A program made the translations under genes and the position numbers. This document shows, one piece after another, positions 1 through 11,104 of a DNA stretch of 34,649 nt. The notes beneath the pieces were generated by a model. The model saw only the letters and a list, made by a program, of their open reading frames with translations. It did not search any database and was not told where the DNA came from. Each line of letters starts with the position of its first letter. The first letter of the stretch is position 1. The DNA comes from Roseomonas rosulenta (lineage in GTDB: Bacteria; Pseudomonadota; Alphaproteobacteria; Acetobacterales; Acetobacteraceae): positions 1 to 34,649 of the forward strand of contig NZ_JACADR010000015.1 in assembly GCF_016106005.1 (NCBI RefSeq), read 5' to 3'.

Positions 1-70
1 TCGCACCCGCCTGGTGCTCCTTCAGCACCCCGATGATCTGCTCCTGCGTGAACCTCGATCGCTTCATCAT
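1..70 (-). mobile_element. IS3-family transposase OrfA, N-terminal fragment (runs off window)
   Basis: Read on the minus strand from the ATG at 70-68, the sequence encodes MMKRSRFTQEQIIGVLKEHQ and continues off the left edge. This N-terminus (KRSRFT-EQII-LKEH-AG) is characteristic of the helix-turn-helix OrfA of IS3-family elements, which binds the IS ends and is joined to the OrfB integrase domain by frameshifting. Only about 23 codons are visible, so intactness cannot be judged. The second ATG (67-65) is an equally good start. The element would extend leftward, with its upstream terminus between here and the gene starting at 137. Confidence 0.8.
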
Positions 71-127
71 CCGTCTCCCTTCGACGGACTCTAGCTCAGG
101 GCGGGGGCATCCAAGGGGGCGGGGTCA
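71..127 (-). repeat. Probable IS terminus and leader region
   Basis: Upstream of the OrfA start, the minus-strand sequence ends at about 127 with TGACCCCGCCCCCTTGG. This TG-starting, C-rich end resembles IS3-family terminal repeats. The other end of the element is outside the window, so neither the inverted repeat nor a target duplication can be verified. The boundary at 127 is an inference. It lies directly beside the AGGAG that serves the gene at 137, so the insertion may have replaced that gene's native upstream region. Confidence 0.35.
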
Positions 128-136
128 GGAGCCCCC

Positions 137-601
137 ATGGCGACGCATGGACTGCCCGACTGGCCCTGGGCTGGCACGCCGACCGACGACCTGCCCCCGG
201 CCGAACGCCTGCTACTCGAAACGATACGTGTCTGGTACGGCGCAGCGCGCGCCGGCCGGGCGCCGCTACCCGCAATGAGCCTGATCCTGGCGACCGAGGA
301 AGCCGCCGCGGCCGGCCCGCCGCTGGATGCAATGCTGCGCGCTGCGCCGATCGAGGCCTGCTGTCGGCTGTGCCCGAAGGTGGCGCCGCAGGAAGCTGCG
401 CTGCTGCTGGCCTGCGCCCTGGCGCAGCGCGGCGCGCGCAGCGAGGCGCTGGCCGCCCTGCTGCGCCTGCTGCCGTTGCGCGACGCCTATGCCGCCATGC
501 CGCCAGCGATCCGCCTGGGCTGCGCGCTGCGCCACAGCGGCGTGCTGCTGCGCCACCCGATCAGGGAGGCGATGCGCTCTCGTCCGGTGCCGCGAGGGTG
601 A
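137..601 (+). CDS. Small hypothetical protein
   Basis: A 154-residue protein of unrecognised family. The ATG at 137 is preceded by AGGAG at 127-131 with suitable spacing. The protein is Ala/Leu/Arg-rich and looks mostly alpha-helical, with two cysteines close together (EACCRLC, about residues 74-79). It has no signal peptide, membrane segment or known motif. Its last 41 bases overlap the 3' end of the convergent mccA. Its 5' side abuts a probable IS end. Composition is that of a plausible soluble protein, but a spurious ORF in GC-rich DNA cannot be ruled out. Confidence 0.5.
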   Translation: MATHGLPDWPWAGTPTDDLPPAERLLLETIRVWYGAARAGRAPLPAMSLILATEEAAAAGPPLDAMLRAAPIEACCRLCPKVAPQEAALLLACALAQRGARSEALAALLRLLPLRDAYAAMPPAIRLGCALRHSGVLLRHPIREAMRSRPVPRG

Positions 602-2546
602 CGATCTCGGTGCCTTCCTCGACGCTGTCGCCCGCCGCGCAACCGAGATGCGCGACGATGCCATCTGCCGGCGCGGTGATGCGCAGTTCGGTCTTCATGG
701 CCTCCAGGATCGCCACCACCTGGCCGCGCGCAACGCGGTCGCCGACCGCCACCAGCATCTGCACCACGCGCCCCGGGATGGGGGCGGAGAGCCGGCCTTC
801 CGCAGCGGCGTCGCCGCCGAGCGGGGCATAGGGATCAACCAGGCGAAGGTCAAAGTCCTCTCCGCCGAAGTTCAGCGCGATCGCATCACCGTCCATGGTG
901 AACGGGACGCGGTGCCAGACGCCGTCGATCGCAGCGCGGAGGTCGATGGACAGATCGGCCGCGACCGCGATGGGCGCACCGCCATCGACGACAACCTGCA
1001 TGGCACCACGCTGCCGGCGCACAACGATGCGGCGCAGGCGGACCTCGTCGCGCACCAGCAGCAGTTCCACGCCGGCGCCATAAAGGCGGAAGCCGAGACA
1101 AGCGTCCCAGGGCGAGGTTCTGTCGCGCTGGAGACGCAGGCGCTCCAGATAGACCGCCGCAAAGGCTCCGAGCGCCGGCGCAGGGACCTCGCGCGGCGGC
1201 GGGATGAGCTCCGCCGCATGGCGGGCGATGAATCCGGTGTCGAGATCGCCGGCCAGCATCGCGGCATGTGCTGTCAGGCGCCGCAGGAAACTGAGGTTGG
1301 TCGTGAGGCCGCCGAGTTGCGTGTCGCTCAGCGCAGCATGAAGTCGCTCAAGCGCCATACGACGATCCGGCGCCGCCGCGATAACTTTCGCGATCATCGG
1401 GTCGTAATGCGGCGTGATCGCATCCCCCGCCCGGACACCGGTGTCCATGCGGACGCCCTCGCGCTGCGCCGGGCCGAGGAAGCGGGCCAGCGTGCCGATC
1501 GAGGGGCGGAACTCCGCGGCGGGATCCTCGGCATAGAGGCGCACTTCGACGGCATGGCCTCTGGTTTCGGGTGCCTCGTCGAACGGCAGCGCTTCACCGG
1601 CAGCGACACGCAGTTGCCATTCCACCAGGTCGGTGCCGGTGATCATCTCGGTCACCGGGTGCTCCACCTGCAGGCGCGTGTTCATCTCCATGAAGAAGGC
1701 GTCCTCGCCCTCGACGATGAATTCGACCGTGCCGGCATTGACGTAGCCAACGGCGCGCGCAGCGGCGATGGCGGCGTCATGAAGGCGTGCGCGCAGCGCG
1801 GGCGAGAGGCCGGGCGCCGGGGCCTCCTCGAGCACCTTCTGGTGGCGGCGCTGCACGGAGCAGTCGCGCGTGTGCAGATGGATCGTGCGGCCATGACGGT
1901 CGGCGAATACCTGAACCTCCACGTGCCGCGGCTTCTGCAGGTAGCGTTCCAGCAATACGCGGTCGTCGCCGAAGGCAGCCCTGGCCTCGCGCCGTGCGCC
2001 GGAGAGCTCGTCCAGGAAGTCGGCGGAGGAGAATACGGGGCGCATGCCCTTGCCGCCGCCGCCCGCACTCGCCTTGATCAGGATGGGGAAGCCGATGCGC
2101 GCGGCTTCCACCGCCAGGCGGTCCTCGGACTGGTCCTCGCCATGGTAGCCGGGCACCACGGGCACGCCGGCGGCGGCCATCAGCGCCTTCGCTTCCGCCT
2201 TGCTCCCCATGGCGCGGATCGCGGACGGCGGCGGGCCGACGAAGGCGATGCTGGCGGCGGCGCAGGCCTCGGCGAAGTCGGCATTCTCCGACAGGAAGCC
2301 GTAGCCGGGATGGATTGCCTCGGCGCCCGTGGCCCGCGCGACGGCGACGATGCGGTCGGCGCGCAGGTAGCTGTCGCGCGCGGCGGCGGGGCCGATGGGA
2401 TGCGCCTCATTGGCCAGCGCGACGTGCAGGGACGCCGCGTCAGCCTCGCTGAAAACGGCGATACAGTGGATGCCCATGCGCTGCGCGGTACGCATGATGC
2501 GGCAGGCGATCTCGCCGCGGTTGGCGATAAGCAGGCTGCGGAACAT
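561..2546 (-). CDS. mccA: Methylcrotonyl-CoA carboxylase alpha subunit (biotin carboxylase + biotin carrier)
   Basis: Carboxylates its own biotin with ATP and bicarbonate. The beta subunit then transfers the carboxyl group to 3-methylcrotonyl-CoA, giving 3-methylglutaconyl-CoA in leucine breakdown. The 661-residue protein starts with the biotin-carboxylase N-domain (LLIANRGEIACRI). The ATP-grasp glycine loop KASAGGGGKG lies near 158-167, followed by RDCSVQRR and the MNTRLQVEHPVTE active-site segment. A C-terminal biotinyl domain carries EAMKTE, with the biotinylated Lys about 43 residues from the end. The ATG at 2546 overlaps the mccB stop by one base (TGATG); a GTG one codon earlier is possible. 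Length fits the MCC/ACC alpha family. Identity as MCC rather than acetyl/propionyl-CoA carboxylase rests on the adjacent ivd and MCC-type beta subunit (liuD/liuB equivalents). Confidence 0.93.
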   Translation of the reverse strand: MFRSLLIANRGEIACRIMRTAQRMGIHCIAVFSEADAASLHVALANEAHPIGPAAARDSYLRADRIVAVARATGAEAIHPGYGFLSENADFAEACAAASIAFVGPPPSAIRAMGSKAEAKALMAAAGVPVVPGYHGEDQSEDRLAVEAARIGFPILIKASAGGGGKGMRPVFSSADFLDELSGARREARAAFGDDRVLLERYLQKPRHVEVQVFADRHGRTIHLHTRDCSVQRRHQKVLEEAPAPGLSPALRARLHDAAIAAARAVGYVNAGTVEFIVEGEDAFFMEMNTRLQVEHPVTEMITGTDLVEWQLRVAAGEALPFDEAPETRGHAVEVRLYAEDPAAEFRPSIGTLARFLGPAQREGVRMDTGVRAGDAITPHYDPMIAKVIAAAPDRRMALERLHAALSDTQLGGLTTNLSFLRRLTAHAAMLAGDLDTGFIARHAAELIPPPREVPAPALGAFAAVYLERLRLQRDRTSPWDACLGFRLYGAGVELLLVRDEVRLRRIVVRRQRGAMQVVVDGGAPIAVAADLSIDLRAAIDGVWHRVPFTMDGDAIALNFGGEDFDLRLVDPYAPLGGDAAAEGRLSAPIPGRVVQMLVAVGDRVARGQVVAILEAMKTELRITAPADGIVAHLGCAAGDSVEEGTEIVTLAAPDESASPP

Positions 2547-4156
2547 CACATGCGGAACACGCCGAAGCGTGTTTCCTCGATCGGTGCATTCAGCGAAGCG
2601 GCCATCGCCAGGCCAAGCACATCGCGCGTATCGGCAGGGTCGATGATGCCGTCATCCCAAAGCCGCGCCGTGGCGTAGGTGGGGTCGCCCTCGCGTTCGT
2701 ACTTCTCGCGGATGGGGGCCTTGAAGGCGTCCTCCTCGGCGCTGGACCAGGCACCGCCGCGGGACTCGATGTTGTCGCGGCGCAGCGTGGCAAGGACGCT
2801 CGCAGCCTGTTCGCCGCCCATGACGGAGATGCGCGAGTTCGGCCACGTGAAAAGGAAGCGGGGCGAATAGGCGCGGCCGCACATGCCGTAATTGCCAGCG
2901 CCGAAGGAGCCGCCGATGATGACGGTGAACTTCGGCACATTGGCGCAGGCCACGGCGGTCACCAGCTTCGCGCCATCCTTAGCGATGCCGCCGGCCTCGT
3001 ACTTCCGGCCCACCATGAAGCCGGCGATGTTCTGCAGGAACAGCAGCGGGATGCCGCGCTGGCAGCAGAGCTCGACGAAATGCGCGCCCTTCTGGGCGGA
3101 TTCCGAGAAAAGGATGCCGTTATTCGCCAGGATGCCGACCGGCATGCCCCAGATGCGCGCGAAGCCGCAGACCAGCGTGGTGCCGTAGCGGTGCTTGAAC
3201 TCGTCAAGCTCGGAGCCGTCGACGATACGGGCAATGATCTCGCGTGCTTCGACCGGAGTACGCAGGTCGGGCGGGATGATCCCGTGCAGTTCGACAGGGT
3301 CGTAGCGCGGCGGTGCGGAGGCGCGCAGGTCGAGTGTTGCGCGGGGACCGCGGCCGAGCGTGCCGATGATGCGCCGAACGATGCCGAGCGCGTGCATGTC
3401 GTCCGCCGCGTAGTGGTCCGCCACGCCGGAGAGGCGCGTATGCACATCGGCGCCGCCGAGATCCTCGGCGCTGACGATCTCGCCGGTTGCGGCCTTCACC
3501 AGCGGCGGCCCAGCAAGGAAGATCGTCCCCTGCTCGCGTACGATCACAGCCTCGTCGCACATGGCGGGAACATAGGCGCCGCCCGCCGTGCAGGAGCCCA
3601 TGACCGAGGCAATCTGCGGGATGCCCGCCGCCGACATGCGCGCCTGATTGAAGAAGATACGCCCGAAATGGTCGCGGTCGGGAAAGATCTCGTCCTGGTT
3701 CGGCAGGTTGGCGCCGCCGGAATCCACCAGGTAGATGCAGGGCAGGCAGTTCTGCATCGCGACTTCCTGCGCGCGCAGATGCTTCTTCACGGTGATGGGG
3801 TAGTAGGTGCCCCCCTTCACCGTCGCGTCATTGGCCACGATGACGCATTCGCGCCCACACACGCGGCCGATACCGGTGATGATGCCCCCTCCCGGAACCT
3901 CGTCGGCATACATGCCGAAGGCGGCGAGCGGCGAGAGTTCGAGGAAGGGCGCACCGGGATCGAGCAGCCTTTCCACACGCTCGCGCGGCAGCAGCTTGCC
4001 GCGCGAAAGGTGCTTCTCGCGCGCCGCCGGCGGGCCACCCGCGGCGGCATCCGCGGCGCGAGCGCCGAGCGCCTGCAGCAGGTCGCGCATCCTCGCCGCA
4101 TTCTCGCGAAACCCATTGGCGCGGGTGTCGACCGTGGAGGCGAGGATATGGCTCAC
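2546..4156 (-). CDS. mccB: Methylcrotonyl-CoA carboxylase beta subunit (carboxyltransferase)
   Basis: The carboxyltransferase half of MCC, moving the carboxyl group from biotin to 3-methylcrotonyl-CoA. At 536 residues it matches the usual beta-subunit length. Crotonase-like N- and C-domains are recognisable from [10 protein letters not shown] in the N-half, [14 protein letters not shown], and the C-half [20 protein letters not shown] and [11 protein letters not shown]. The last two are strongly typical of MccB rather than PccB/AccD. It starts at GTG 4156 and overlaps the ivd stop (GTGA). Its own stop overlaps the mccA start, so the two subunits are translationally coupled in the order beta, alpha, which helps stoichiometric assembly. 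Confidence 0.95.
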   Translation of the reverse strand: MSHILASTVDTRANGFRENAARMRDLLQALGARAADAAAGGPPAAREKHLSRGKLLPRERVERLLDPGAPFLELSPLAAFGMYADEVPGGGIITGIGRVCGRECVIVANDATVKGGTYYPITVKKHLRAQEVAMQNCLPCIYLVDSGGANLPNQDEIFPDRDHFGRIFFNQARMSAAGIPQIASVMGSCTAGGAYVPAMCDEAVIVREQGTIFLAGPPLVKAATGEIVSAEDLGGADVHTRLSGVADHYAADDMHALGIVRRIIGTLGRGPRATLDLRASAPPRYDPVELHGIIPPDLRTPVEAREIIARIVDGSELDEFKHRYGTTLVCGFARIWGMPVGILANNGILFSESAQKGAHFVELCCQRGIPLLFLQNIAGFMVGRKYEAGGIAKDGAKLVTAVACANVPKFTVIIGGSFGAGNYGMCGRAYSPRFLFTWPNSRISVMGGEQAASVLATLRRDNIESRGGAWSSAEEDAFKAPIREKYEREGDPTYATARLWDDGIIDPADTRDVLGLAMAASLNAPIEETRFGVFRM

Positions 4157-5325
4157 GCCGTCTCCTTGAACAGCTCGCGGCCGATCAGCATGCGGCGGAT
4201 CTCGCTGGTGCCCGCCCCGATCTCGTACAGCTTCGCATCGCGCAGCAGCCGCCCGGTCGCGTTGTCGTTGATGTAGCCATTGCCGCCGAGAATCTGGATC
4301 GCGTCGAGCGAGGCCTTGGTCGCCGCCTCTGCCGCGAACAGGATCGCGCCCGCGGCGTCCTTGCGCGTGGTGCGTCCCTGGTCGCAGGCGCGCGCCACGG
4401 CATAGACATAGGCGCGGCAGGCGCTGAGCTGCGTGTACATGTCCGCGAGCTTCGCCTGGATCAGCTGAAATTCGCCGATCGCCTGGCCGAATTGCTTGCG
4501 TTCATGGACATAGGGCACGACCAGGTCGAGGCAGGCCTGCATGATGCCGAGCGGTCCTGCCGCCAGCACCGCGCGTTCGTAGTCGAGGCCCGACATCAGC
4601 ACGCGCACGCCCCCGCCGACCTGGCCGAGCACGTTCTCCTCGGGCACCGCGCAATCCTCGAAGACCAACTCGCTGGTGGGCGATCCGCGCATGCCGAGCT
4701 TGTCGAGCTTCTGCGCCGGGCGGAACCCCTTGAAGCCGCGCTCGACGATGAAGGCGGTGATACCCTTCGGACCGGCATCGGGATCCGTCTTGGCGTAAAC
4801 CACCATCGTCTCAGCGTAATGCGCGTTGGTGATCCACATCTTCGTGCCGTTCAGCACGTAGCGGTCGCCGCGCCTGTCTGCGCGCAGCCGCATAGAGACG
4901 ACGTCACTGCCCGCGCCGGGCTCGCTCATGGCCAGGGCGCCGAGATGCTCGCCCGAGATCAGCTTCGGAAGATAGCGGCGCTTCTGCTCCTCGCTTCCGT
5001 TGCGGCGGATCTGGTTGACGCAGAGATTGGAATGAGCGCCGTACGACAAGCCGACGGAAGCCGAGGCGCGACTGACCTCCTCCATCGCGACGCAATGCGC
5101 CACGTAGCCCATGTTGGCGCCGCCATACTCCTCTTCGACCGTGATGCCGTGCAGGCCGAGCGCACCCATTTCAGGCCATAGGTGCCGGGGGAATTCGTCG
5201 GTACGGTCGATCTCTGCAGCGATTGGCGCGACGCGCGCATCAGCGAAGGAGCGCACGCTGTCGCGCAGCATGTCGATCTCGTCGCCAAGCCCGAAGTCGA
5301 GCATCGGTATCTGGTTCGCGGTCAT
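4153..5325 (-). CDS. ivd: Isovaleryl-CoA dehydrogenase
   Basis: An FAD-dependent acyl-CoA dehydrogenase converting isovaleryl-CoA to 3-methylcrotonyl-CoA, the substrate of the MCC encoded next. It has 390 residues. Visible signatures are [10 protein letters not shown] (132-141), [11 protein letters not shown], and [15 protein letters not shown] near 246-260. The Glu at about 250 sits where isovaleryl-CoA dehydrogenases place their catalytic base; most other acyl-CoA dehydrogenases carry it near the C-terminus. This supports IVD over a generic assignment. The C-terminal QILGGNGY and [18 protein letters not shown] blocks complete the fold. ATG 5325 overlaps the upstream synthetase stop (ATGA). 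Equivalent to liuA. Confidence 0.93.
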   Translation of the reverse strand: MTANQIPMLDFGLGDEIDMLRDSVRSFADARVAPIAAEIDRTDEFPRHLWPEMGALGLHGITVEEEYGGANMGYVAHCVAMEEVSRASASVGLSYGAHSNLCVNQIRRNGSEEQKRRYLPKLISGEHLGALAMSEPGAGSDVVSMRLRADRRGDRYVLNGTKMWITNAHYAETMVVYAKTDPDAGPKGITAFIVERGFKGFRPAQKLDKLGMRGSPTSELVFEDCAVPEENVLGQVGGGVRVLMSGLDYERAVLAAGPLGIMQACLDLVVPYVHERKQFGQAIGEFQLIQAKLADMYTQLSACRAYVYAVARACDQGRTTRKDAAGAILFAAEAATKASLDAIQILGGNGYINDNATGRLLRDAKLYEIGAGTSEIRRMLIGRELFKETA

Positions 5326-6979
5326 GGCCCCGTGTCCGGTGAAACGGCGTCGACGCCGCGCAGGGCGTTGCGTAGCTTGCCACGCATCACCTTGCCCGTT
5401 GTGGTCATCGGCAGATCCTGCATGAAGACGACGCGTCGCGGATAGAGATGTGCCGCGAGCCGCTCGCGGACAAAGCCCTGGATCTCCTGCGCGAGCGTAT
5501 CATCGGGCTGCACGCCGGCGCGTGGCACGATCACGGCCGTGACCTGCTCCGTTCGCAGCGCATCCGGAAGGCCAATCACCGCAGCGAGTGCAACGGCAGG
5601 GTGCCGCAACAGGCAATCCTCAACCTCGCCAGGACCGATACGGTAGCCTGCTGAGGTGATGACATCGTCGGTTCGCCCGAGGAAGCGAACATAGCCTTCC
5701 TCGTCCGTGGCGGCCATGTCGCCGGTCACAAGCCAATCGCCCAGGAACTTGGCCGCCGTCGCGGCGGGGTCGTTCCAGTAGCCCAGAAACATCGCCGGAT
5801 CGGGCCTTCGGACCGCGATGCGACCTTCTTCGCCGGGCGCGCGGACAATGCCGGCCGCATCGATCACCGCGACCTGGTGCCCGGGCACCGGGCGTCCCAT
5901 CAGGCCAGGCTTCACCGGCATCAGGCCTGCGCAATTCGCAATGACCAGGTTGCATTCCGTCTGGCCGTAGAACTCGTTGATCGTCAGGCCGAAGGCTTCG
6001 CGACCCCATTCGAGCGTCTCGGCGCCGAGCGTCTCGCCGCCGCTGCCGATGCTCCGCAAGCGGTGCCCGAAGCGTCCAGGGTTGTCGACCTGGCGCATCA
6101 TGCGCAGCGCGGTCGGCGGCATGAAGGCATTGCGCACGCCGTGCCGCGCCATCACGTCGAAGGCGCGTTCTGGATCGAACTTCGCCATCCGATGCGCAAG
6201 AACCGGAACACCGTGGAACAGGGACGGGAGCAGCACATCCAACAACCCGCCGATCCAGGCCCAGTCGGCCGGCGTCCAGAACAGGTCGCCAGGCTGGGGA
6301 AACATCTCCTGCGGCATCTCGACGCCGGGGAGATGGCCGATCAGCGTACGATGTGCATGCAGCGCGCCCTTCGGCGAACCGGTGGTGCCCGAGGTGTAGA
6401 TGATCAGCGCAGGGTCGTCGGCAGCAGTCTCGACGACGGGGCATGCGTCGGAGGCACGCTCCGCCATCTCCCAGAGGGACAGGACGCCCGGGCGAGCACC
6501 ATCGGCGCAAAGGATCGTGCGCAGGCCGCTGAGGCGTTCGCGGACACCGCCCAGCGCGGCGAGGCCGACATCATCAGTGAGGAGTGCCGATGCACCACTG
6601 TCGCGCAATCGGAAGTCGAGCGCATCAGGCCCGAAAAGCTGGAACAGTGGCACAGCGATGGCGCCGATCCGATAGATCGCGAGGTGCGCAACCGCGGCCT
6701 CCGGCCCCTGCGGCAGTAGCACCGCCACGCGATCGCCGCGGCCGATGCCTTGCGCCTTCAGCACATTTCCCAGCCGCGCCGACGTACTGCGCAGCGCATC
6801 GAAGGTGACCCGTTCGACACCCCCGCCAGGCCCCTCGTGGATCAGTGCGACGCGGCCGCTGCCATCGGCCCAGCGGTCGCAACAGGCCGAGGCGATGTTG
6901 AACACCGCCGGCACGGACCATCGAAACCGGGCGAACAGCTCCTCGTAGGAGTTGGCCGGGGGCAGGATCGCGGCAGCGC

Positions 6980-6983
<4 letters not shown>
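5322..6983 (-). CDS. AMP-forming acyl-CoA synthetase (medium/branched-chain type)
   Basis: An ANL-superfamily ligase that adenylates a carboxylic acid and forms its CoA thioester. About 553 residues, with the P-loop [11 protein letters not shown] near 196-206, [10 protein letters not shown], the TGD and [20 protein letters not shown] hinge region, and the C-terminal catalytic lysine in [10 protein letters not shown]. The overall pattern resembles ACSM-type medium-chain synthetases. The preferred start is GTG 6983, which overlaps the livF stop as GTGA, matching other junctions in this operon; a TTG two codons earlier is possible. Directly upstream of ivd, it could activate imported isovalerate or a related branched acid. 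The exact substrate is unknown. Confidence 0.88.
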
Positions 6984-7812
<829 letters not shown>

Positions 7813-7813
<1 letters not shown>

Positions 7814-9099
7814 CACCAGCCGAGCCAGTCGGGACGGCGCGGCAGGTCGATGCTCGCGACCGGCTGCAGAGCCATGGTCCCGGCCGACATCAACTCCTGC
7901 ACGCTGCCCTGCGCGGTGTTGCCGGTGACGCGGGCGCGGAACAGGGCGACGCGCAGCGTGCCGCGATGGTCTTGTGCCGTGAAGGTCGAGGGCGTGCACA
8001 CGCCCTGGAAGCCCTCGGGCACCCAGTCACGCCGCGCGTAGAAGCCGTCCCGGATGCGTTCGCCGGTCACCTGACCGCCATTGGCGGCGGCCGTCTCCAT
8101 CGCTTCGACCATAAGCATCGCCGCGCAGGCGCCGGCCAGGTAGTGCACCGGCCGGTACGCCGTGCCCGTCTGGTCGGAGATTCGGCTGATCGCGCGCAGC
8201 GTCTCCATGCCTGGCGCCGTGCCGCCCCAGACCACGCCGGTGCGCACCGGAAAGACCACGCCGTCCGCGGCGGTGCCGGCGGCCTTCATGGCGTTCTCGT
8301 CCATGCCCCAGACATTTCCGAGGAACTGCACCTGCACCCCGACGGTCTGGCAGGCGCGCAGCACCGATATGTTGGATCCAGCCGTGTTGCCCAGGTAGGC
8401 ATAGTTCGCACCCTGGTTCTTCAACGTCAGGCACTGGGCGGTGTAGTCGCCGGGCGTCAGTGCGAACTGGATCGCGGGCAGGACCTCGAAGCCGAGCTCG
8501 CGCGCGAGCGCCTCGCCGGCTTCCTTCGGGCTGTTGGGGTAGGGATGGTTCGCGCCCATGTGCACGTAGCGCGGCCGGCCCTGCTGGCCACGCGCGCGCC
8601 AATCCTCGGCCGCCCATTGCAGCATGCCGCGCAGCGCGTCGGAGTAGGACGGACCGTAGAAGAAATTGAACGGCGCGGGTTCCACGCCCTGTCGGCGCGA
8701 CGTCCCGCCCGCATCGGTCAGCGCGGCGGAGTAGGAGCCCGAGATGTAGGGAATTCGGTCGCGCGTGACGAAGCGGACCAGCGCCTCGGTATCCGCCGTG
8801 CCCCAGCCCTGGATGGCGACGACGCGTTCGCGCTGCGCCCAGGACTGGTACTGGCTGACCGCGCGCGGCGCCTGGTAGCCGTAGTCAAAGCCGGAGACCG
8901 CGAGACGCCGGCCGGCCACGCCGTTGCGTGTCTGGTTCACCCAGGCGAGCGCATCGGCCACGCCCTGCCCATATGGCACGCCGACATCCGAGGTCGCGCC
9001 GGAATTGTCCATCAGGTGGCCGACCGGAATCGGTGCCTGGGCGAGCGCAGGCGCCGCGGCGAACAGCGCGCCGGCAAGCAGGGGAAGCGGAAGCCTCAT
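7813..9099 (-). CDS. HAAT-family ABC transporter substrate-binding protein (LivK-like)
   Basis: The periplasmic receptor of the importer, 428 residues. The signal peptide MRLPLPLLAGALFAAAPALA ends at ALAQA. The mature protein has the type-I periplasmic-binding fold seen in LivJ/LivK relatives (PIPVGHLMDNSGATSDVG and onward). It is longer than classical LivK (about 345 mature residues), as in the subfamily linked to organic-acid or urea/amide uptake, so the ligand need not be leucine. A strong GGAGGAG lies 6 bases before ATG 9099. The gene is between livM (40 bp upstream) and livF (overlapping). Confidence 0.9.
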
Positions 9100-9139
9100 G
9101 TCAGTCTCCTCCTTGGATGATGCGGACCGTTGGCCGGCC

Positions 9140-10204
9140 TCAATGCGAGAACGGGTAGAGTTTCCAATAGGCCTTGATCATTTTCCAGCGATGCGCGAGC
9201 CCATCGGGCTCGAAGACCAGGAAAAGGATGATCGCCGCGCCGATCGCCATCTCCCGCAGGAAGGAGATCGAGGCGCCGAGCCGAAGCGCGCGGTCGACGG
9301 CGCTGCCCGCGAGCAGGTCGGCGCCGGCCTGCACCACCTCGGGCAGCAGCACCATGAACGCGGCCCCCATCATGCTTCCCATCACCGAGCCAAGCCCGCC
9401 GATGATGATCATCGCCAGGAACTGGATGGAGTAGAGGATGTTGAAGGCCTCGACGCTGACGAACAGGAGGTAGTGGGCATAGAGCGCGCCAGCCACCCCG
9501 GCAAAGAAGGACGCGATGCCGAAGGACAGCGTGCGATAGTAGGCGAGATTGATGCCCATCATCTCGGCTGAGAGATAATGGTCGCGAACCGCGATCAGCG
9601 CGCGCCCATCGCGCGTGCGCATGAGGTTGGCGGCAGCGAGGAACATCACGACGACATGCGCGAGGACGACGTAGAAGTAGGTCTCCTCACGATCCAGCCG
9701 GAAGCCGAACACCTCGTAGGGCTCGGTCACGCGCCCGGCGACGCCTCCGGAAAACCATTGGGCGCGGGCGAAGAAGTCCTCGAGGATGAACTGCGCGGCC
9801 AGCGTCGCGATCGCGAGGTAGAGCCCCTTGAGCCGCGCTGCCGGCGCGCCGAACACGAGGCCCACCACAGCGGTCATCAGCCCGGCGCCCCAGATCGCGA
9901 GCGGAACCGGGACATGGTATTCGACGAGCAGCGCCGAGGCGAAGGCACCGAAGCCGAAGAAGGCGGCGTGGCCGATCGAGATCTGCCCCGTGAACCCAAC
10001 AAGGATGTTCAGCCCCAACGCCGCGATGGCGCTGAACCCGATGGTGATGAGGAGGCCGAGCTCGTACCGCCCCAACACCAGCGGCGCCGCACAGAGCAGA
10101 GCCACGCCGACGGTGACGGCCACGAGAGACCCGCGCGTCGGAAAGATCGTGGTGTCGGCGCGGTAGCTGGTACGGAAGTCGCCCGCCGGGGTCATGGAGG
10201 TCAT
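9140..10204 (-). CDS. livM: Branched-chain-type ABC transporter permease LivM
   Basis: An inner-membrane permease of the HAAT importer, 354 residues. It has multiple hydrophobic helices and the LivM hallmark ALGLNILVGFTGQISIGHAAF in the first third. AIRDHYLSAEMMGINLAYYR marks the cytoplasmic coupling loop and GGLGSVMGSMMGAAF the C-half. The N-terminus (MTSMTPAGDFRTSYRADTTI) is a short hydrophilic lead-in. ATG 10204 lies six bases after the livH stop; ATG three codons later is an alternative. It pairs with LivH as a heterodimeric channel. Confidence 0.94.
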   Translation of the reverse strand: MTSMTPAGDFRTSYRADTTIFPTRGSLVAVTVGVALLCAAPLVLGRYELGLLITIGFSAIAALGLNILVGFTGQISIGHAAFFGFGAFASALLVEYHVPVPLAIWGAGLMTAVVGLVFGAPAARLKGLYLAIATLAAQFILEDFFARAQWFSGGVAGRVTEPYEVFGFRLDREETYFYVVLAHVVVMFLAAANLMRTRDGRALIAVRDHYLSAEMMGINLAYYRTLSFGIASFFAGVAGALYAHYLLFVSVEAFNILYSIQFLAMIIIGGLGSVMGSMMGAAFMVLLPEVVQAGADLLAGSAVDRALRLGASISFLREMAIGAAIILFLVFEPDGLAHRWKMIKAYWKLYPFSH

Positions 10205-10210
10205 CGTGCG

Positions 10211-11104
10211 TCAGACCCGCTCGATGTTCTTGGTGCCGAACAGCCCGTAGGGCTTGATCAGCAGGATCACGATCAGGGCGTAGAACGGCGCGATCTGGTA
10301 CATGTTGCCCCAGTTGAGCCATTGCGCATCGACATACTGCGCCAGGTTCTCGAGCACGCCCACGATCAGCCCGCCGAGCACCGCGCCGACAATGGAGTCA
10401 AGCCCGCCAAGGATCACCGCCGGGAAGACCTTGATGCCATAGAACGACAGCGCGGATGAGACCCCGTTCACCACACCGACCACGACGCCCGCGACCGTCG
10501 AGACGAGTGCTGATATGGCCCAGGACATCGCGAAGACCTTCGGCACGCTCACGCCCAGGGACTGAGCCACCTGCTGGTCGAAGGCCGTCGCACGCATCGC
10601 CAGACCATGCTTCGAGTAGGTGAAGAACCACCAGAAGCCGAGCATGATCAGCGCCGAGACTCCGAGACTCGCAAGGTAGACCGTCTGCACCTCGAGCCCC
10701 ATCACGCGTATCCGCTCGGCGGCGAATATCGGCGGAAAGGGCTGCGCAAACACGCCGAATATCCACTTCATCAGCGCCTGGAAGAAGATCGAGAGCCCGA
10801 CCGTCGCCATGATGACGCTGATGACCGGCTCGCCGATCAGCGGGCGCAGCACGATGATCTGCAGCAGGATGCCGAACAGCGTCATGAAGGCCAGGGTCAC
10901 CAGGAAGCCGGCCCAGAATGGCAGTTGCCACGTGGTCAGCATCCACCAGCAGACCCAGGCGCCGACCAGCAGGAACTCGCCCTGCGCGAAATTCACCACT
11001 TGGCTCGCCTTGTAGATCAGCACGAACGACATCGCGACGACGCCGTACAGGGCACCGACGATCAGCCCGTTCAATACCAGCTGGAACAGCAGCGTCGTGT
11101 CCAT
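10211..11104 (-). CDS. livH: Branched-chain-type ABC transporter permease LivH
   Basis: The second inner-membrane permease, 297 residues of almost wholly hydrophobic sequence. The family N-terminus is LVLNGLIVGALYGVVAMSFV, followed by IYKASQVVNFAQGEFLLVGA and a C-terminal PAVILGGLDSIVGAVLGG block typical of LivH. Its ATG (11104-11102) immediately follows the fadD stop (11107-11105) with no spacer, so translation is probably coupled. It forms the channel with LivM, with LivG and LivF as ATPases and the protein at 7813-9099 as receptor. Confidence 0.94.
   Translation of the reverse strand: MDTTLLFQLVLNGLIVGALYGVVAMSFVLIYKASQVVNFAQGEFLLVGAWVCWWMLTTWQLPFWAGFLVTLAFMTLFGILLQIIVLRPLIGEPVISVIMATVGLSIFFQALMKWIFGVFAQPFPPIFAAERIRVMGLEVQTVYLASLGVSALIMLGFWWFFTYSKHGLAMRATAFDQQVAQSLGVSVPKVFAMSWAISALVSTVAGVVVGVVNGVSSALSFYGIKVFPAVILGGLDSIVGAVLGGLIVGVLENLAQYVDAQWLNWGNMYQIAPFYALIVILLIKPYGLFGTKNIERV

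Noticed and set aside
327-2678. A 783-codon plus-strand open frame opposite mccA
   Set aside because: It is the antisense shadow of a clear biotin carboxylase gene. Its translation is Arg/His/Gly-rich with no family features. Long antisense frames are common in GC-rich DNA.
3080-4276. A 398-codon plus-strand frame opposite mccB
   Set aside because: Antisense shadow of the carboxyltransferase gene, with no recognisable motifs and no ribosome site of note.
7966-9120. A 384-codon plus-strand frame opposite the LivK-like gene
   Set aside because: Antisense shadow; the minus-strand protein has a signal peptide and family motifs.
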